From Calditrichota bacterium (GTDB lineage: Bacteria; Calditrichota; Calditrichia; RBG-13-44-9; J042), in assembly GCA_013150955.1 (NCBI GenBank), contig JAADJD010000002.1, positions 28,425 to 92,424 of the forward strand: a stretch of 64,000 nucleotides of DNA, read 5' to 3'. Below the pieces are notes generated by a model. It saw only the letters and a program-made list of their open reading frames with translations. It was not told where the DNA came from and did not search any database. Of the stretch, positions 46,099 to 54,421 are shown piece by piece (position 1 is the first letter of the stretch; each line of letters starts with the position of its first letter). Both the position numbers and the translations under genes were made by a program.

Positions 46099-46189
46099 TG
46101 GATGGATTTCCTGAAAGGCCCCTTTCCATCACACTCCCTCCCAACCCGGGAAATACTGCCGAGGCATCAGGTTGACCCTGGATTTTGCC

Positions 46190-46277
46190 CACCACCGGAT
46201 GATGCATTCGACCACCACTGACACGAATGAACCCGAATTATGCATCAAACCACCAATGACACGAATGAGCACCAATA
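46190..46277. repeat. Fragments of the dispersed repeat (solo ends)
   Basis: Two partial end sequences, GATGATGCATTCGACCACC and GAATTATGCATCAAACCACC, each followed by a TGACACGAATGA box, lie in tandem between copies R7 and R8. They look like deletion remnants or unequal-recombination products. Confidence 0.65.
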
Positions 46278-46525
46278 AACCCAGATGATGCATTAGCCTA
46301 CGAATGACACGAATTAACACAAATAAAACCAATAAAATACTTTGGATTGTGTCTGGATGAAAATGTGTTCCGGAGTTTGGAGTTTATTCGCGATTTTGTA
46401 GATATTCTTTGGTTTCATTCGCGAGATTCGTGATTTAACGCGTGATTTACGGTTTAACGCTTAATTTGGGTTTATTTATTCATGGTAATTCGTGTCATTC
46501 GTGGGCAAATACAAAATCCGGGTTA
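46278..46525. repeat. Dispersed repeat, copy R8 (forward) plus extra end
   Basis: It starts AACCCAGATGATGCATTAGCC and ends ACGCTTAATTTGGGTTT at 46473. A further reversed end (ATTCGTGTCATTCGTGGGC ... ATCCGGGTT) follows to about 46525. Between 46526 and 46690 no element was recognised; the mutase promoter should be there. Confidence 0.8.
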
Positions 46526-46704
46526 AGAATGTTTTCCTTGCCACTGGTGGAAATTCTTCTTTTCATGAGAAGTGTCCAGATGTTGCACATTTCGTAAAAG
46601 ATTCATTCCGGTGAATTGGAGATTTTGGTGGTCTGTTGTTTAATTTGGATTAAATTTGGATGAATCGAAATAAGCAGGCGGAATGATCACTGAGGAGAAT
46701 GACC

Positions 46705-48354
46705 ATGGCCAATCCTCTGGAAAAAGAAAAACAGTGCTGGGAACAATCGGTGCTGAAACGGACGCTGGAACGCTTCCCGGAGCGTCGTCCAGTATTTCAA
46801 ACCGATTCGGGAATTGAAATCGACCGATTGTATTTGCCCGATCCGGACTTCGATTATGTCCGTCAGCTGGGCTTTCCCGGGGAATATCCGTTTACCCGCG
46901 GGGTGTATCCCACCATGTACCGGGGACGCCTGTGGACGATGCGCCAGTATGCGGGATTTGCCACCGCAGAGGAGTCCAATCGCCGATACCGATATTTGTT
47001 GTCTCAGGGCGTGATGGGACTGTCCGTGGCTTTCGATCTGCCCACGCAAATCGGGTACGATTCCGATCATCCCATGGCCGAGGGGGAGGTGGGCAAGGTT
47101 GGTGTGGCTATCGATTCCCTGGAAGATATGGAAACATTGTTTGCTGGCATCCCGCTGGAAAAAGTCAGCACGTCGATGACCATTAACGCTACGGCGGCCA
47201 TTTTGCTGGCCATGTATATTGCGGTGGCCAAAAAACAGGGCGCCGATTTGAAACGGCTTTCCGGTACCATTCAAAACGACATCTTGAAAGAATACATTGC
47301 CCGTGGCACCTACATTTTTCCACCGGAAGCCTCCATGCGCATCATTACCGATATTTTCCAGTTTTGTCACGATCATTTGCCCGCCTGGAATACCATTTCC
47401 ATCAGTGGGTATCATATTCGGGAAGCAGGCGCCACCGCGGTGCAGGAAGTGGCCTTCACTTTTGCCAATGGAATGGCTTACGTGCAGGCCGCCATCGATG
47501 CTGGACTGAATGTGGATGACTTTGCTGGCCGCCTGTCATTCTTCTTTAACGCCCATAACAATTTGTTTGAAGAAATTGCCAAGTTTCGTGCCGCCCGACG
47601 CATGTGGGCCCGGATCATGAAGGAGCGCTTCGGTGCCCGTAAACCGCAATCGATGATGTTGCGCTTTCACACCCAGACGGCGGGCAGTACCCTGACCGCC
47701 CAGCAGCCGTTGAACAATATTGTGCGTACCACCATTCAGGCACTGGCGGCCGTACTTGGGGGCACGCAGTCCTTACATACCAACGCTTACGACGAAGCCC
47801 TGAGCCTGCCCACGGAGGAAAGTGCCCGCATTGCGCTCCGAACCCAGCAAATCATCGCTTACGAAAGTGGCGTGGCCGATACGGTGGATCCTCTGGCCGG
47901 TTCCTATTTTGTGGAAAAATTGACCGACGAGATTGAACAACGGGCCTGGCAATATATCGAGACCATCGACAGGCTGGGCGGCGCGGTGGAAGCGGTGAAA
48001 ATGAAATATTTCCAGAATGAAATTTCCCGCAGCGCCTATGAATATCAAAAGCAGGTGGAGAGCGGGGAGAAAATCATCGTTGGGGTCAATCAGTTCACGG
48101 TAGAGGAAGATACCCGGCCCAGAATCCTGCGCATCGATGATGCCCTGGTACGAAAACATATCCAGCGCCTGAAAGCCCTGAAACAGCGCCGGGACAATCG
48201 GGCGGTGCAACAGACGCTGGATCGGTTGAAACAGGCCGCCCGGGGTACCGAGAATCTGATGCCCTTTATCATTGAATGCGTGGAGTCGTATGCGACGCTG
48301 GGGGAGATATCGGATGCGCTCAGGGAAGTTTTTGGCGAATATCAGGAGGTGTAA
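46705..48354 (+). CDS. Methylmalonyl-CoA mutase catalytic (alpha-type) subunit without B12-binding domain
   Basis: A 549-residue TIM-barrel mutase subunit. Typical blocks are [23 protein letters not shown] near residue 70, [17 protein letters not shown] near 110, [17 protein letters not shown] near 155, [20 protein letters not shown] near 190 and [21 protein letters not shown] near 350. The size matches forms whose cobalamin-binding part is a separate subunit of about 140 residues; that gene is not in the window. Substrate could be methylmalonyl-CoA or another acyl-CoA. ATG 46705 is preferred over 46699 because GAGGAG is then seven bases away. Confidence 0.9.
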   Translation: MANPLEKEKQCWEQSVLKRTLERFPERRPVFQTDSGIEIDRLYLPDPDFDYVRQLGFPGEYPFTRGVYPTMYRGRLWTMRQYAGFATAEESNRRYRYLLSQGVMGLSVAFDLPTQIGYDSDHPMAEGEVGKVGVAIDSLEDMETLFAGIPLEKVSTSMTINATAAILLAMYIAVAKKQGADLKRLSGTIQNDILKEYIARGTYIFPPEASMRIITDIFQFCHDHLPAWNTISISGYHIREAGATAVQEVAFTFANGMAYVQAAIDAGLNVDDFAGRLSFFFNAHNNLFEEIAKFRAARRMWARIMKERFGARKPQSMMLRFHTQTAGSTLTAQQPLNNIVRTTIQALAAVLGGTQSLHTNAYDEALSLPTEESARIALRTQQIIAYESGVADTVDPLAGSYFVEKLTDEIEQRAWQYIETIDRLGGAVEAVKMKYFQNEISRSAYEYQKQVESGEKIIVGVNQFTVEEDTRPRILRIDDALVRKHIQRLKALKQRRDNRAVQQTLDRLKQAARGTENLMPFIIECVESYATLGEISDALREVFGEYQEV

Positions 48355-48540
48355 CCGAAATAACGCGTTAAACCACGAATCACGCGAATGAATTCGAATA
48401 AAATCAACAAAATAGCAAATATATCCAGGAAAACATTTTCATTCAGATAGAATCAAGTGCATTCTATTATTTTTATTGGTGTTAATTCGTGTAATTCGTG
48501 GTTTTAATAATTCGTGGTTTTAATGCATAATCTGGGTTTA
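48355..48540. repeat. Dispersed ~170-bp repeat, copy R9 (reverse)
   Basis: It follows the mutase stop codon immediately (CCGAAATAACGCGTTAAACC) and ends GCATAATCTGGGTTTA. The inner AATTCGTGGTTTTAATA box is duplicated. The rest of the gap to 48724 shows no gene. Confidence 0.85.
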
Positions 48541-48724
48541 ACCGGTCGGTCTGAACCAGCCGTGTTATACCACGGGCATTCAATTGTGGTTGTCAGGCCA
48601 TGCGCAGTAAGGGCAGGGGAACGGGAAAAATGTGAAAAGCTGCGGATTTTGTTTGTTTACTTTCAAATTCCATCGTTAATTAGCCTACAAAAAGGTATGG
48701 GGCAGGGTTAAGTTTCGGGTAGCC

Positions 48725-49552
48725 ATGCTAAACGAATCCCGGATATGGCAACATCTGGCGTACCGCCAGCAGATCCGGCTGGACGTGTTCGACGTACTGG
48801 ATTCCACCAATCGGTATTTGCAGGAACAGGTGCATCAGGGGGCACCGGACTGGACGGTGGCAATTGCCGATCAACAGACCGCCGGTCAGGGACGCCAGCA
48901 GCGATCCTGGGAAAGTCCTCCCGTGGTGGGACTCTGGTTCTCCATCCTCCGGCGCCGCCCGATGATGGCTCAAAAAGTGCACCTGATGAACATCTTTGTA
49001 GCCGTCACCCTTGCCCGTTCGCTGGAGGAGTGGGTATTTCGACAGGAACGGATCCCCATTCAGGTACAACTCAAATGGCCCAATGACCTCTGGCTAACGC
49101 ATCGGAAGATGGGCGGTATCCTGATTCAGGGCAGCTTTACCGGCGGCGAACAGGACTTTCTGGTGCTGGGCATCGGGTTGAACATCAATCAGCAGGAAAC
49201 CGATTTTTCTGCCGAAATCCGGGATACGGCCATTTCCCTGCGAATGGCCACCGGGGTATACTGGGAGCGGGAACCGCTTTTTGCTCATTTGCTGAATGAG
49301 TTATACCGGGAATTTCAGGGCTGGGACAATCTGGAACCGTCCGCCCTGATTGCTGGCTACTGGGATCGGCTGCTATTTAAAAATCAGGAGGTGTATTTAC
49401 GCTTGCAAAACGAGGCTTTTCAGGCTCGAATTGTCGGCATCACCAATGACGGTCTGCTGGTGGTGCAGCGTCCGGGAAAGGGCGAGATGGTGATTGCTTC
49501 CGGTGAAATCGTGCATCTAAGAGGAGGAACCGCGCATGCTACTGGCCATTGA
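48725..49552 (+). CDS. birA: Biotin--[acetyl-CoA-carboxylase] ligase
   Basis: A 275-residue enzyme that adenylates biotin and joins it to the BCCP lysine. The biotin/ATP loop TAGQGRQQRSWESPP is near residue 53. The catalytic region LKWPNDLWLTHRKMGGILIQG is near 118 and the C-terminal SH3-like domain follows at about 225-270. There is no N-terminal helix-turn-helix, so it is the non-regulatory type. Start ATG 48725. It overlaps coaX by 17 bases, a pairing common in bacteria, and probably serves the carboxylase at 43898-45921. Confidence 0.9.
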   Translation: MLNESRIWQHLAYRQQIRLDVFDVLDSTNRYLQEQVHQGAPDWTVAIADQQTAGQGRQQRSWESPPVVGLWFSILRRRPMMAQKVHLMNIFVAVTLARSLEEWVFRQERIPIQVQLKWPNDLWLTHRKMGGILIQGSFTGGEQDFLVLGIGLNINQQETDFSAEIRDTAISLRMATGVYWEREPLFAHLLNELYREFQGWDNLEPSALIAGYWDRLLFKNQEVYLRLQNEAFQARIVGITNDGLLVVQRPGKGEMVIASGEIVHLRGGTAHATGH

Positions 49553-50312
49553 TGTGGGCAACACCCATATTGAAATCGGTCTATATGAGGGGCGGCAGTA
49601 CCGCACCAGCTGGCGGATAACCACCGGTGTGCATCGCACCGAGGACGAATTCATGGCGTTCATTCATCATTTTTTGAGTGCGGAAGGGGTGGCACTGACG
49701 GCCATCGATCATTTAATCGTTTCCTCGGTGGTGCCGGATATTACCCAGCAATTCATCCGGGTGGGGGAGAAATATTTTCATCAGCAGCCCATGATCATTG
49801 ATCACACCCTGGATCTGGGCATCCGGGTGGATTATCATCCGCCATCCAGTGTGGGAGCCGATCGATTGTGCAATGCCGTTGCAGCGTTTGAAAAATACGG
49901 CGGCCCGGCCATCATTGTGGATTTTGGCACCGCCACCACGTTTGATGTGGTGAGTGAGGAAGGGGTGTACATTGGGGGTGCCATTGCTCCGGGAGTGGAA
50001 ACCACCGCCTGGGGATTGCACGAACGGGCATCCAAACTGCCCCGAATTGCGCTGGAATTTCCCGAACATGCCATCGGAAAGAGTACCGAGGAAAGCATGC
50101 AGTCCGGCATTGTGCTGGGTAGTGTGATGATGGTGGATGGGTTGATTGCCGAAATGGAGAAAGAATTAAAGACAAAGCCTCACGTGATTGCCACCGGGGG
50201 ATTGGCCCATCTGGTGGCCTCGCGCAGCCGGTACATTCAGCATGTGGAGGATAATCTGGTGCTGGAAGGCATGGTGCAGATTTATTTTCGCAATCTCAAG
50301 TCCCGGAAATAA
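49536..50312 (+). CDS. coaX: Type III pantothenate kinase
   Basis: A 258-residue enzyme for the first step of coenzyme A synthesis, phosphorylating pantothenate. The ASKHA-fold phosphate-binding motif LLAIDVGNTHIEIGL is at the start. GADRLCNAVAAFEKYG near residue 107, the catalytic Asp region IIVDFGTATTFDV near 127 and GGAIAPGVETTA are typical of CoaX. GAGGAG precedes the ATG inside birA, so the two genes overlap by 17 bases and share a transcript. Confidence 0.94.
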   Translation: MLLAIDVGNTHIEIGLYEGRQYRTSWRITTGVHRTEDEFMAFIHHFLSAEGVALTAIDHLIVSSVVPDITQQFIRVGEKYFHQQPMIIDHTLDLGIRVDYHPPSSVGADRLCNAVAAFEKYGGPAIIVDFGTATTFDVVSEEGVYIGGAIAPGVETTAWGLHERASKLPRIALEFPEHAIGKSTEESMQSGIVLGSVMMVDGLIAEMEKELKTKPHVIATGGLAHLVASRSRYIQHVEDNLVLEGMVQIYFRNLKSRK

Positions 50313-50430
50313 CAGGAGGCAGCGAAGTGATCGTGAAATCCGGGAAGGCCGAAAGATATTAATTTTTGCGGTTGTTTCATCGCGGAATTTTTCGTTAAAT
50401 TTAAAAGAATTAATTTATTAACACGCGACC

Positions 50431-53400
50431 ATGCAATATACCGAATACATCAAGGTTCTGGTACAGACGCCGACAAAGGAGCTGTTCCATTTTCTGCAGA
50501 AGAATTTTATCTATCAGAATCTGGAAATTTTTTATCTGCCTCAGCTCATCGAAATGGAAAATTTTATTCAGAAAATTCGTCCTCAGATTATCATCCTTTA
50601 CATCGATGAAAATCCAGGAAAATACCGTTTAGCCATTCAGATTCTGGAAAAGATTTACCAGCTTCATAAAAGCTGGTTTATTCTTCTGTATCACCCGGAC
50701 GTGGACATTGAAAAGCTGCGTTCTACCTTACCGGGGAACCGCTTTGTTCTGCTGCCGGAGAAAAGCGATTTCTTTCAGATTGCCCACAATCTGGCTTTTG
50801 TGAAGGACACCTTTCAGAACCTGAGCATTCTGAAAGCCAAAGTGGAAATAGCAGACAATTTTAACTACTGCCTGAAAATCATCCAGAAAGAACGTGAGCT
50901 GCCCCGGTTGTTTGAGCGGCTGATCAATTACCTGCCCAAGACGGTGCTGATGGATTACTGGGCGCTGTTTACGGTGGATGCGTCCATGCGGGAGGTAAAA
51001 CATTTTGTGCAGTTTGTTCCGCCCACCCGGCGCAAATATGCCATCCTGACCCACCAGCTGGAGCGCCTGGCTCAATCCTGGCTGGCGCAGGGACGATCCA
51101 TTGCGCTGGCGCCTGCAGACGATCCCCAGCTGTTCCGAAAGCTGGTGCAATGGGGATGGCCGGTAAAGCGCCTGTATTTTGTTCCCATTAAGGTGCAGGG
51201 CATGGCCATTGGGGGATTTCTGATTGGCAGTGTGAATAGCCGGACTCTGGCATCGCACGAAATTTTGTTAATCAATGATCTGGCGGATGCCCTGGGCGAA
51301 AAAATCCTGGATACCCACCTGTCCGAACATCCCGAAGCCACCTCATCGGATTTCTCCGATCAGTTGATCATGAATCGGTTTTCGGAGGACTCGATCTTCT
51401 ACCTGGCCTGTAAGATCATGAATCAGATTACCCATGCGGACAGCACCGTTTTCTGGCAGTACAACAAAGGCTTCGGATTTCTTTTCCCCAAACATTTTTA
51501 TTTCGAAAATCACGCCGGGGACACGGAAGCCATCGAGAAAAATGTGATTTTCCTGAATAAGGAACAGTTTTTCTCCCGGCTCATTCAGCAGGGCAAGATG
51601 CAGTTTCTGCCTCACATCGTGGAGAATCGGCGACTGGGGGAATCCACCCGCAACATTTTTAGCAAACTGCATTATCGCAATCTCTTCATTATTCCCATTA
51701 AAATTTACAACGAGGTCATCGGGGTATTTATTATTAACAAGCAGGCGGATGACGCCAAATTTAGCGTCTGGGAAATTCACCGTTTGGGCGAGATCATTCA
51801 GCGGGTGCAAAAGGTGCTGGAGGATACCCATATAGTAAAGGAAGCTCAGTTAAAGCTAAAGCAACTGGCCCGCATTTTCGAGCTGGGCAACGAGCTGAAG
51901 CTGGACTTGAGTCTGGAAGACGTGTTACGCCGTATTGCCGGTAACCTGCGAAAATCCCTGGGATGGAACGATATTGCCTTTCTGTTGCTGGATGAAGTTC
52001 ACCGTACACTGCGCCTGTCCGCGCGCCTGGGATTTGACAATCCCCAAAAACTGCCTGTAAAAATTGATGAGCCGCTGGAGCTGGAGAAATTCCAGCTGTT
52101 TATCAGCCGATGCGAAAAAATCAACAATTCCTATTTCTACGATTCCATGCCCCTGTTGCATCACGGGAATGGCAAAAAGGTGGAAGCCGGACAGGTAATT
52201 GAATGGAACGATCAGGATTTGCTGGTGGTACCGCTGGAGACGCGAAACAAGACCCTGGGGTATCTCCTGGTGCACGATCCCGTGGATCGGTTGAAGCCCA
52301 CCCAGGATAAGGTGGTGCCACTGGAATATTATGCCAATCAGGCGGCCATTGCGGTCGAAAACGCCCAGTTGTACGAACGCTTGCTGGCCAGCGAAGAACG
52401 CTACCGCACCCTGGCGGAAACCATGAGCCTGGGGCTGGTGACCTGCGATCTCACCGGAAAAATCATTTACGTCAACCCCGCCTTTCAGCGATTGCTGGGA
52501 TACCGGCATCCCCAGCTGGTCAATCGCCGACTGATCCATTTCTTCGATAAAAAATCGCGAGAGAAATTCAAGGAAATCGCCACCGAGTTGATATCCGGGA
52601 AGAGTGATGAGAAAACCCGGATCGAGAATGTGGAGCTGGAGATTGTCAGCAGCAGTGGCGCGAAAATCCCGGTGTCTGTCTTTGCGTTTCCATTCTTCCA
52701 GCATCGCCAGAAGGTGGGATTTTTCATGGTATTAAATGATCTGCGGGTTATCAAGCGACTGGAGCGCATGAAGGCCGATTTTAATTCCATGATTGTCCAC
52801 GATTTGCGCTCACCCATGAACGTGATCCAGGGGTTCCTGGAGTTGATCCGAAACCGGGTGGTGGGGGAAATCAACTCCGAACAGGAGGAGCTGCTGGACA
52901 TTGCCAAAGAAAACGTTAAGAAGGTGTTAACCCTGATTGACAACTTTCTGGTGGCCTCCAAAATTGAAGTGGGCAAGTTTAGCATCGATCCCAAATTGAA
53001 TGAGATCAATGGGCTGATTGAGCGGGTGGTAACCAACATGAAGGTGTTGACCCGCAACAAGAAGATCAATATTCACCTGGATCTGGATCGTAATTTGCCC
53101 CTGCTCTTTTTCGACAGTCTGCGAGTGGAACAGGTCTTGAACAACCTGTTGAGCAACGCTATGAAATTTACCCCGGAAGGCGGGGATATTTACATCCGTT
53201 CCGAACTGATGAAGAAGAAAATCAAAGGCGAGGACAAATTTTTTGCTCATATTTCGGTTCAGGATACCGGTGTGGGCATCCCACCCGATAAGCTGGAGAC
53301 CATTTTTGACAAATACGAACAGACCGGCGCCGAAGCCCGATTGAACGTGGGGGGTACCGGACTGGGACTGGCCATCTGCAAGGAAATCGTGAATCTCCAT

Positions 53401-53496
53401 GGTGGGGAAATCTGGGTGGAAAGCGAGCTGGAAAAAGGCAGCACCTTCCATTTTACCTTTCCCATCGAACCCACAGTGGAAAAAGTCATGAAATGA
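50431..53496 (+). CDS. GAF/PAS sensor histidine kinase with N-terminal receiver-like domain
   Basis: A 1021-residue soluble kinase. Residues 1-125 are receiver-like (IKVLVQTPTKELFHFLQ, IIILYIDENPG), but the end reads VLLPEKS in place of the usual Lys-Pro, so it is probably degenerate. Three GAF-like domains cover about 145-640 and a PAS domain about 655-775 (SEERYRTLAETMSLG). The phosphoacceptor His is in SMIVHDLRSPMNVIQ near 788. The ATPase domain (about 890-1015) has NNLLSNAMKFTPEGG, DTGVGIPPDKL and GGTGLGLAICKEI. No C-terminal receiver is present. It starts about 120 bases after coaX and may have its own promoter. Confidence 0.9.
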   Translation: MQYTEYIKVLVQTPTKELFHFLQKNFIYQNLEIFYLPQLIEMENFIQKIRPQIIILYIDENPGKYRLAIQILEKIYQLHKSWFILLYHPDVDIEKLRSTLPGNRFVLLPEKSDFFQIAHNLAFVKDTFQNLSILKAKVEIADNFNYCLKIIQKERELPRLFERLINYLPKTVLMDYWALFTVDASMREVKHFVQFVPPTRRKYAILTHQLERLAQSWLAQGRSIALAPADDPQLFRKLVQWGWPVKRLYFVPIKVQGMAIGGFLIGSVNSRTLASHEILLINDLADALGEKILDTHLSEHPEATSSDFSDQLIMNRFSEDSIFYLACKIMNQITHADSTVFWQYNKGFGFLFPKHFYFENHAGDTEAIEKNVIFLNKEQFFSRLIQQGKMQFLPHIVENRRLGESTRNIFSKLHYRNLFIIPIKIYNEVIGVFIINKQADDAKFSVWEIHRLGEIIQRVQKVLEDTHIVKEAQLKLKQLARIFELGNELKLDLSLEDVLRRIAGNLRKSLGWNDIAFLLLDEVHRTLRLSARLGFDNPQKLPVKIDEPLELEKFQLFISRCEKINNSYFYDSMPLLHHGNGKKVEAGQVIEWNDQDLLVVPLETRNKTLGYLLVHDPVDRLKPTQDKVVPLEYYANQAAIAVENAQLYERLLASEERYRTLAETMSLGLVTCDLTGKIIYVNPAFQRLLGYRHPQLVNRRLIHFFDKKSREKFKEIATELISGKSDEKTRIENVELEIVSSSGAKIPVSVFAFPFFQHRQKVGFFMVLNDLRVIKRLERMKADFNSMIVHDLRSPMNVIQGFLELIRNRVVGEINSEQEELLDIAKENVKKVLTLIDNFLVASKIEVGKFSIDPKLNEINGLIERVVTNMKVLTRNKKINIHLDLDRNLPLLFFDSLRVEQVLNNLLSNAMKFTPEGGDIYIRSELMKKKIKGEDKFFAHISVQDTGVGIPPDKLETIFDKYEQTGAEARLNVGGTGLGLAICKEIVNLHGGEIWVESELEKGSTFHFTFPIEPTVEKVMK

Positions 53497-53649
53497 TCGG
53501 CACGGGCGGGCATTTCTTCCCACCTCTGAGGCAGTCAAACGATGAACCCGTCTGCGCGTTGGATCCGATGCCATTTCCATTCAAAAACGCTGCTCTATTT
53601 TCCCGAAAAATTTGTATATTTGCCCTTTGAACGCACGAAGGAACGGAAA

Positions 53650-54309
53650 ATGGGAAAGAAATTGTCCCTGGATCTGCTCATTTTTGATCTGGACGGTACG
53701 CTGGTGGATTCCATGACCGATATAGTGCGCAGTGCCAATTTTACCCTTCAGCAATTGGGATGGCCACCCCTGCCAGCGGCCACCATTCAATCCTATGTCG
53801 GGGATGGAATCCGCCGACTGGTGCAGCGCTGTCTGGCACATTACACTGAGGTGACACCGGAAATGCTGGAACGGGCACTGGACATCTACTTTCAGTTTTA
53901 CGACCAGCATTGCACCGATCATGCTCAGGTCTATCCGGGTGTGATGGAAACACTGGTTTTCTTTCAACATAAAAAGAAAGTGGTGCTGAGCAACAAGGGA
54001 GCATATTATACGCAAAAAATTTTACAGGCGCTGGGATTGGCGCCCCATTTTGACCTGATCCTGGGAGGTGATTCGCTGGATGAAAAGAAGCCGCATCCGC
54101 AACCTGTTTTTCACATTCTGGACAGGCTGAAGGTTGTGCGGGATCGTGCCATGATAATTGGCGATTCACCCCAGGACATTCAAAGTGGGAAAGCCGCAGG
54201 CATCTTTACCTGCGGGGTATTGTATGGCTACCGCCCGGCGGAAATGTTGACCGGTGCCGACTACACCATTCGCAGCATGCTGGAATTGCAACATATCGTG
54301 GCTCGCTGA
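53650..54309 (+). CDS. gph: HAD-superfamily phosphoglycolate phosphatase-like hydrolase
   Basis: A 219-residue cytoplasmic phosphatase. HAD motif I is LLIFDLDGTLVDSMTDI (nucleophile Asp near residue 13). The cap domain is between about 20 and 85. Motif II/III positions are VVLSNKG and GDSLDEKKPHPQP (Lys), and motif IV is AMIIGDSPQDI. This pattern matches phosphoglycolate phosphatase/PpaX-like proteins, though substrates in this family vary. ATG 53650 has AAGGA upstream; the ATG at 53542 would add 36 residues without homology. Confidence 0.87.
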   Translation: MGKKLSLDLLIFDLDGTLVDSMTDIVRSANFTLQQLGWPPLPAATIQSYVGDGIRRLVQRCLAHYTEVTPEMLERALDIYFQFYDQHCTDHAQVYPGVMETLVFFQHKKKVVLSNKGAYYTQKILQALGLAPHFDLILGGDSLDEKKPHPQPVFHILDRLKVVRDRAMIIGDSPQDIQSGKAAGIFTCGVLYGYRPAEMLTGADYTIRSMLELQHIVAR

Positions 54310-54421
54310 AAGCAGGGCATTTAAGAAGGGCGTCGGTGATTTTTGGCCACCGTGATGAAGTGAGGGTTTGTGTCATGGCGGTTAATGATGCAAAATGAAG
54401 TCGCACAATTGAGGATGAACA

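Noticed and set aside
46129-46332. 67-codon minus frame with a repeated VLIRVIGGLMH pattern
   Set aside because: The pattern comes from tandem fragments of the dispersed repeat, not from a gene.
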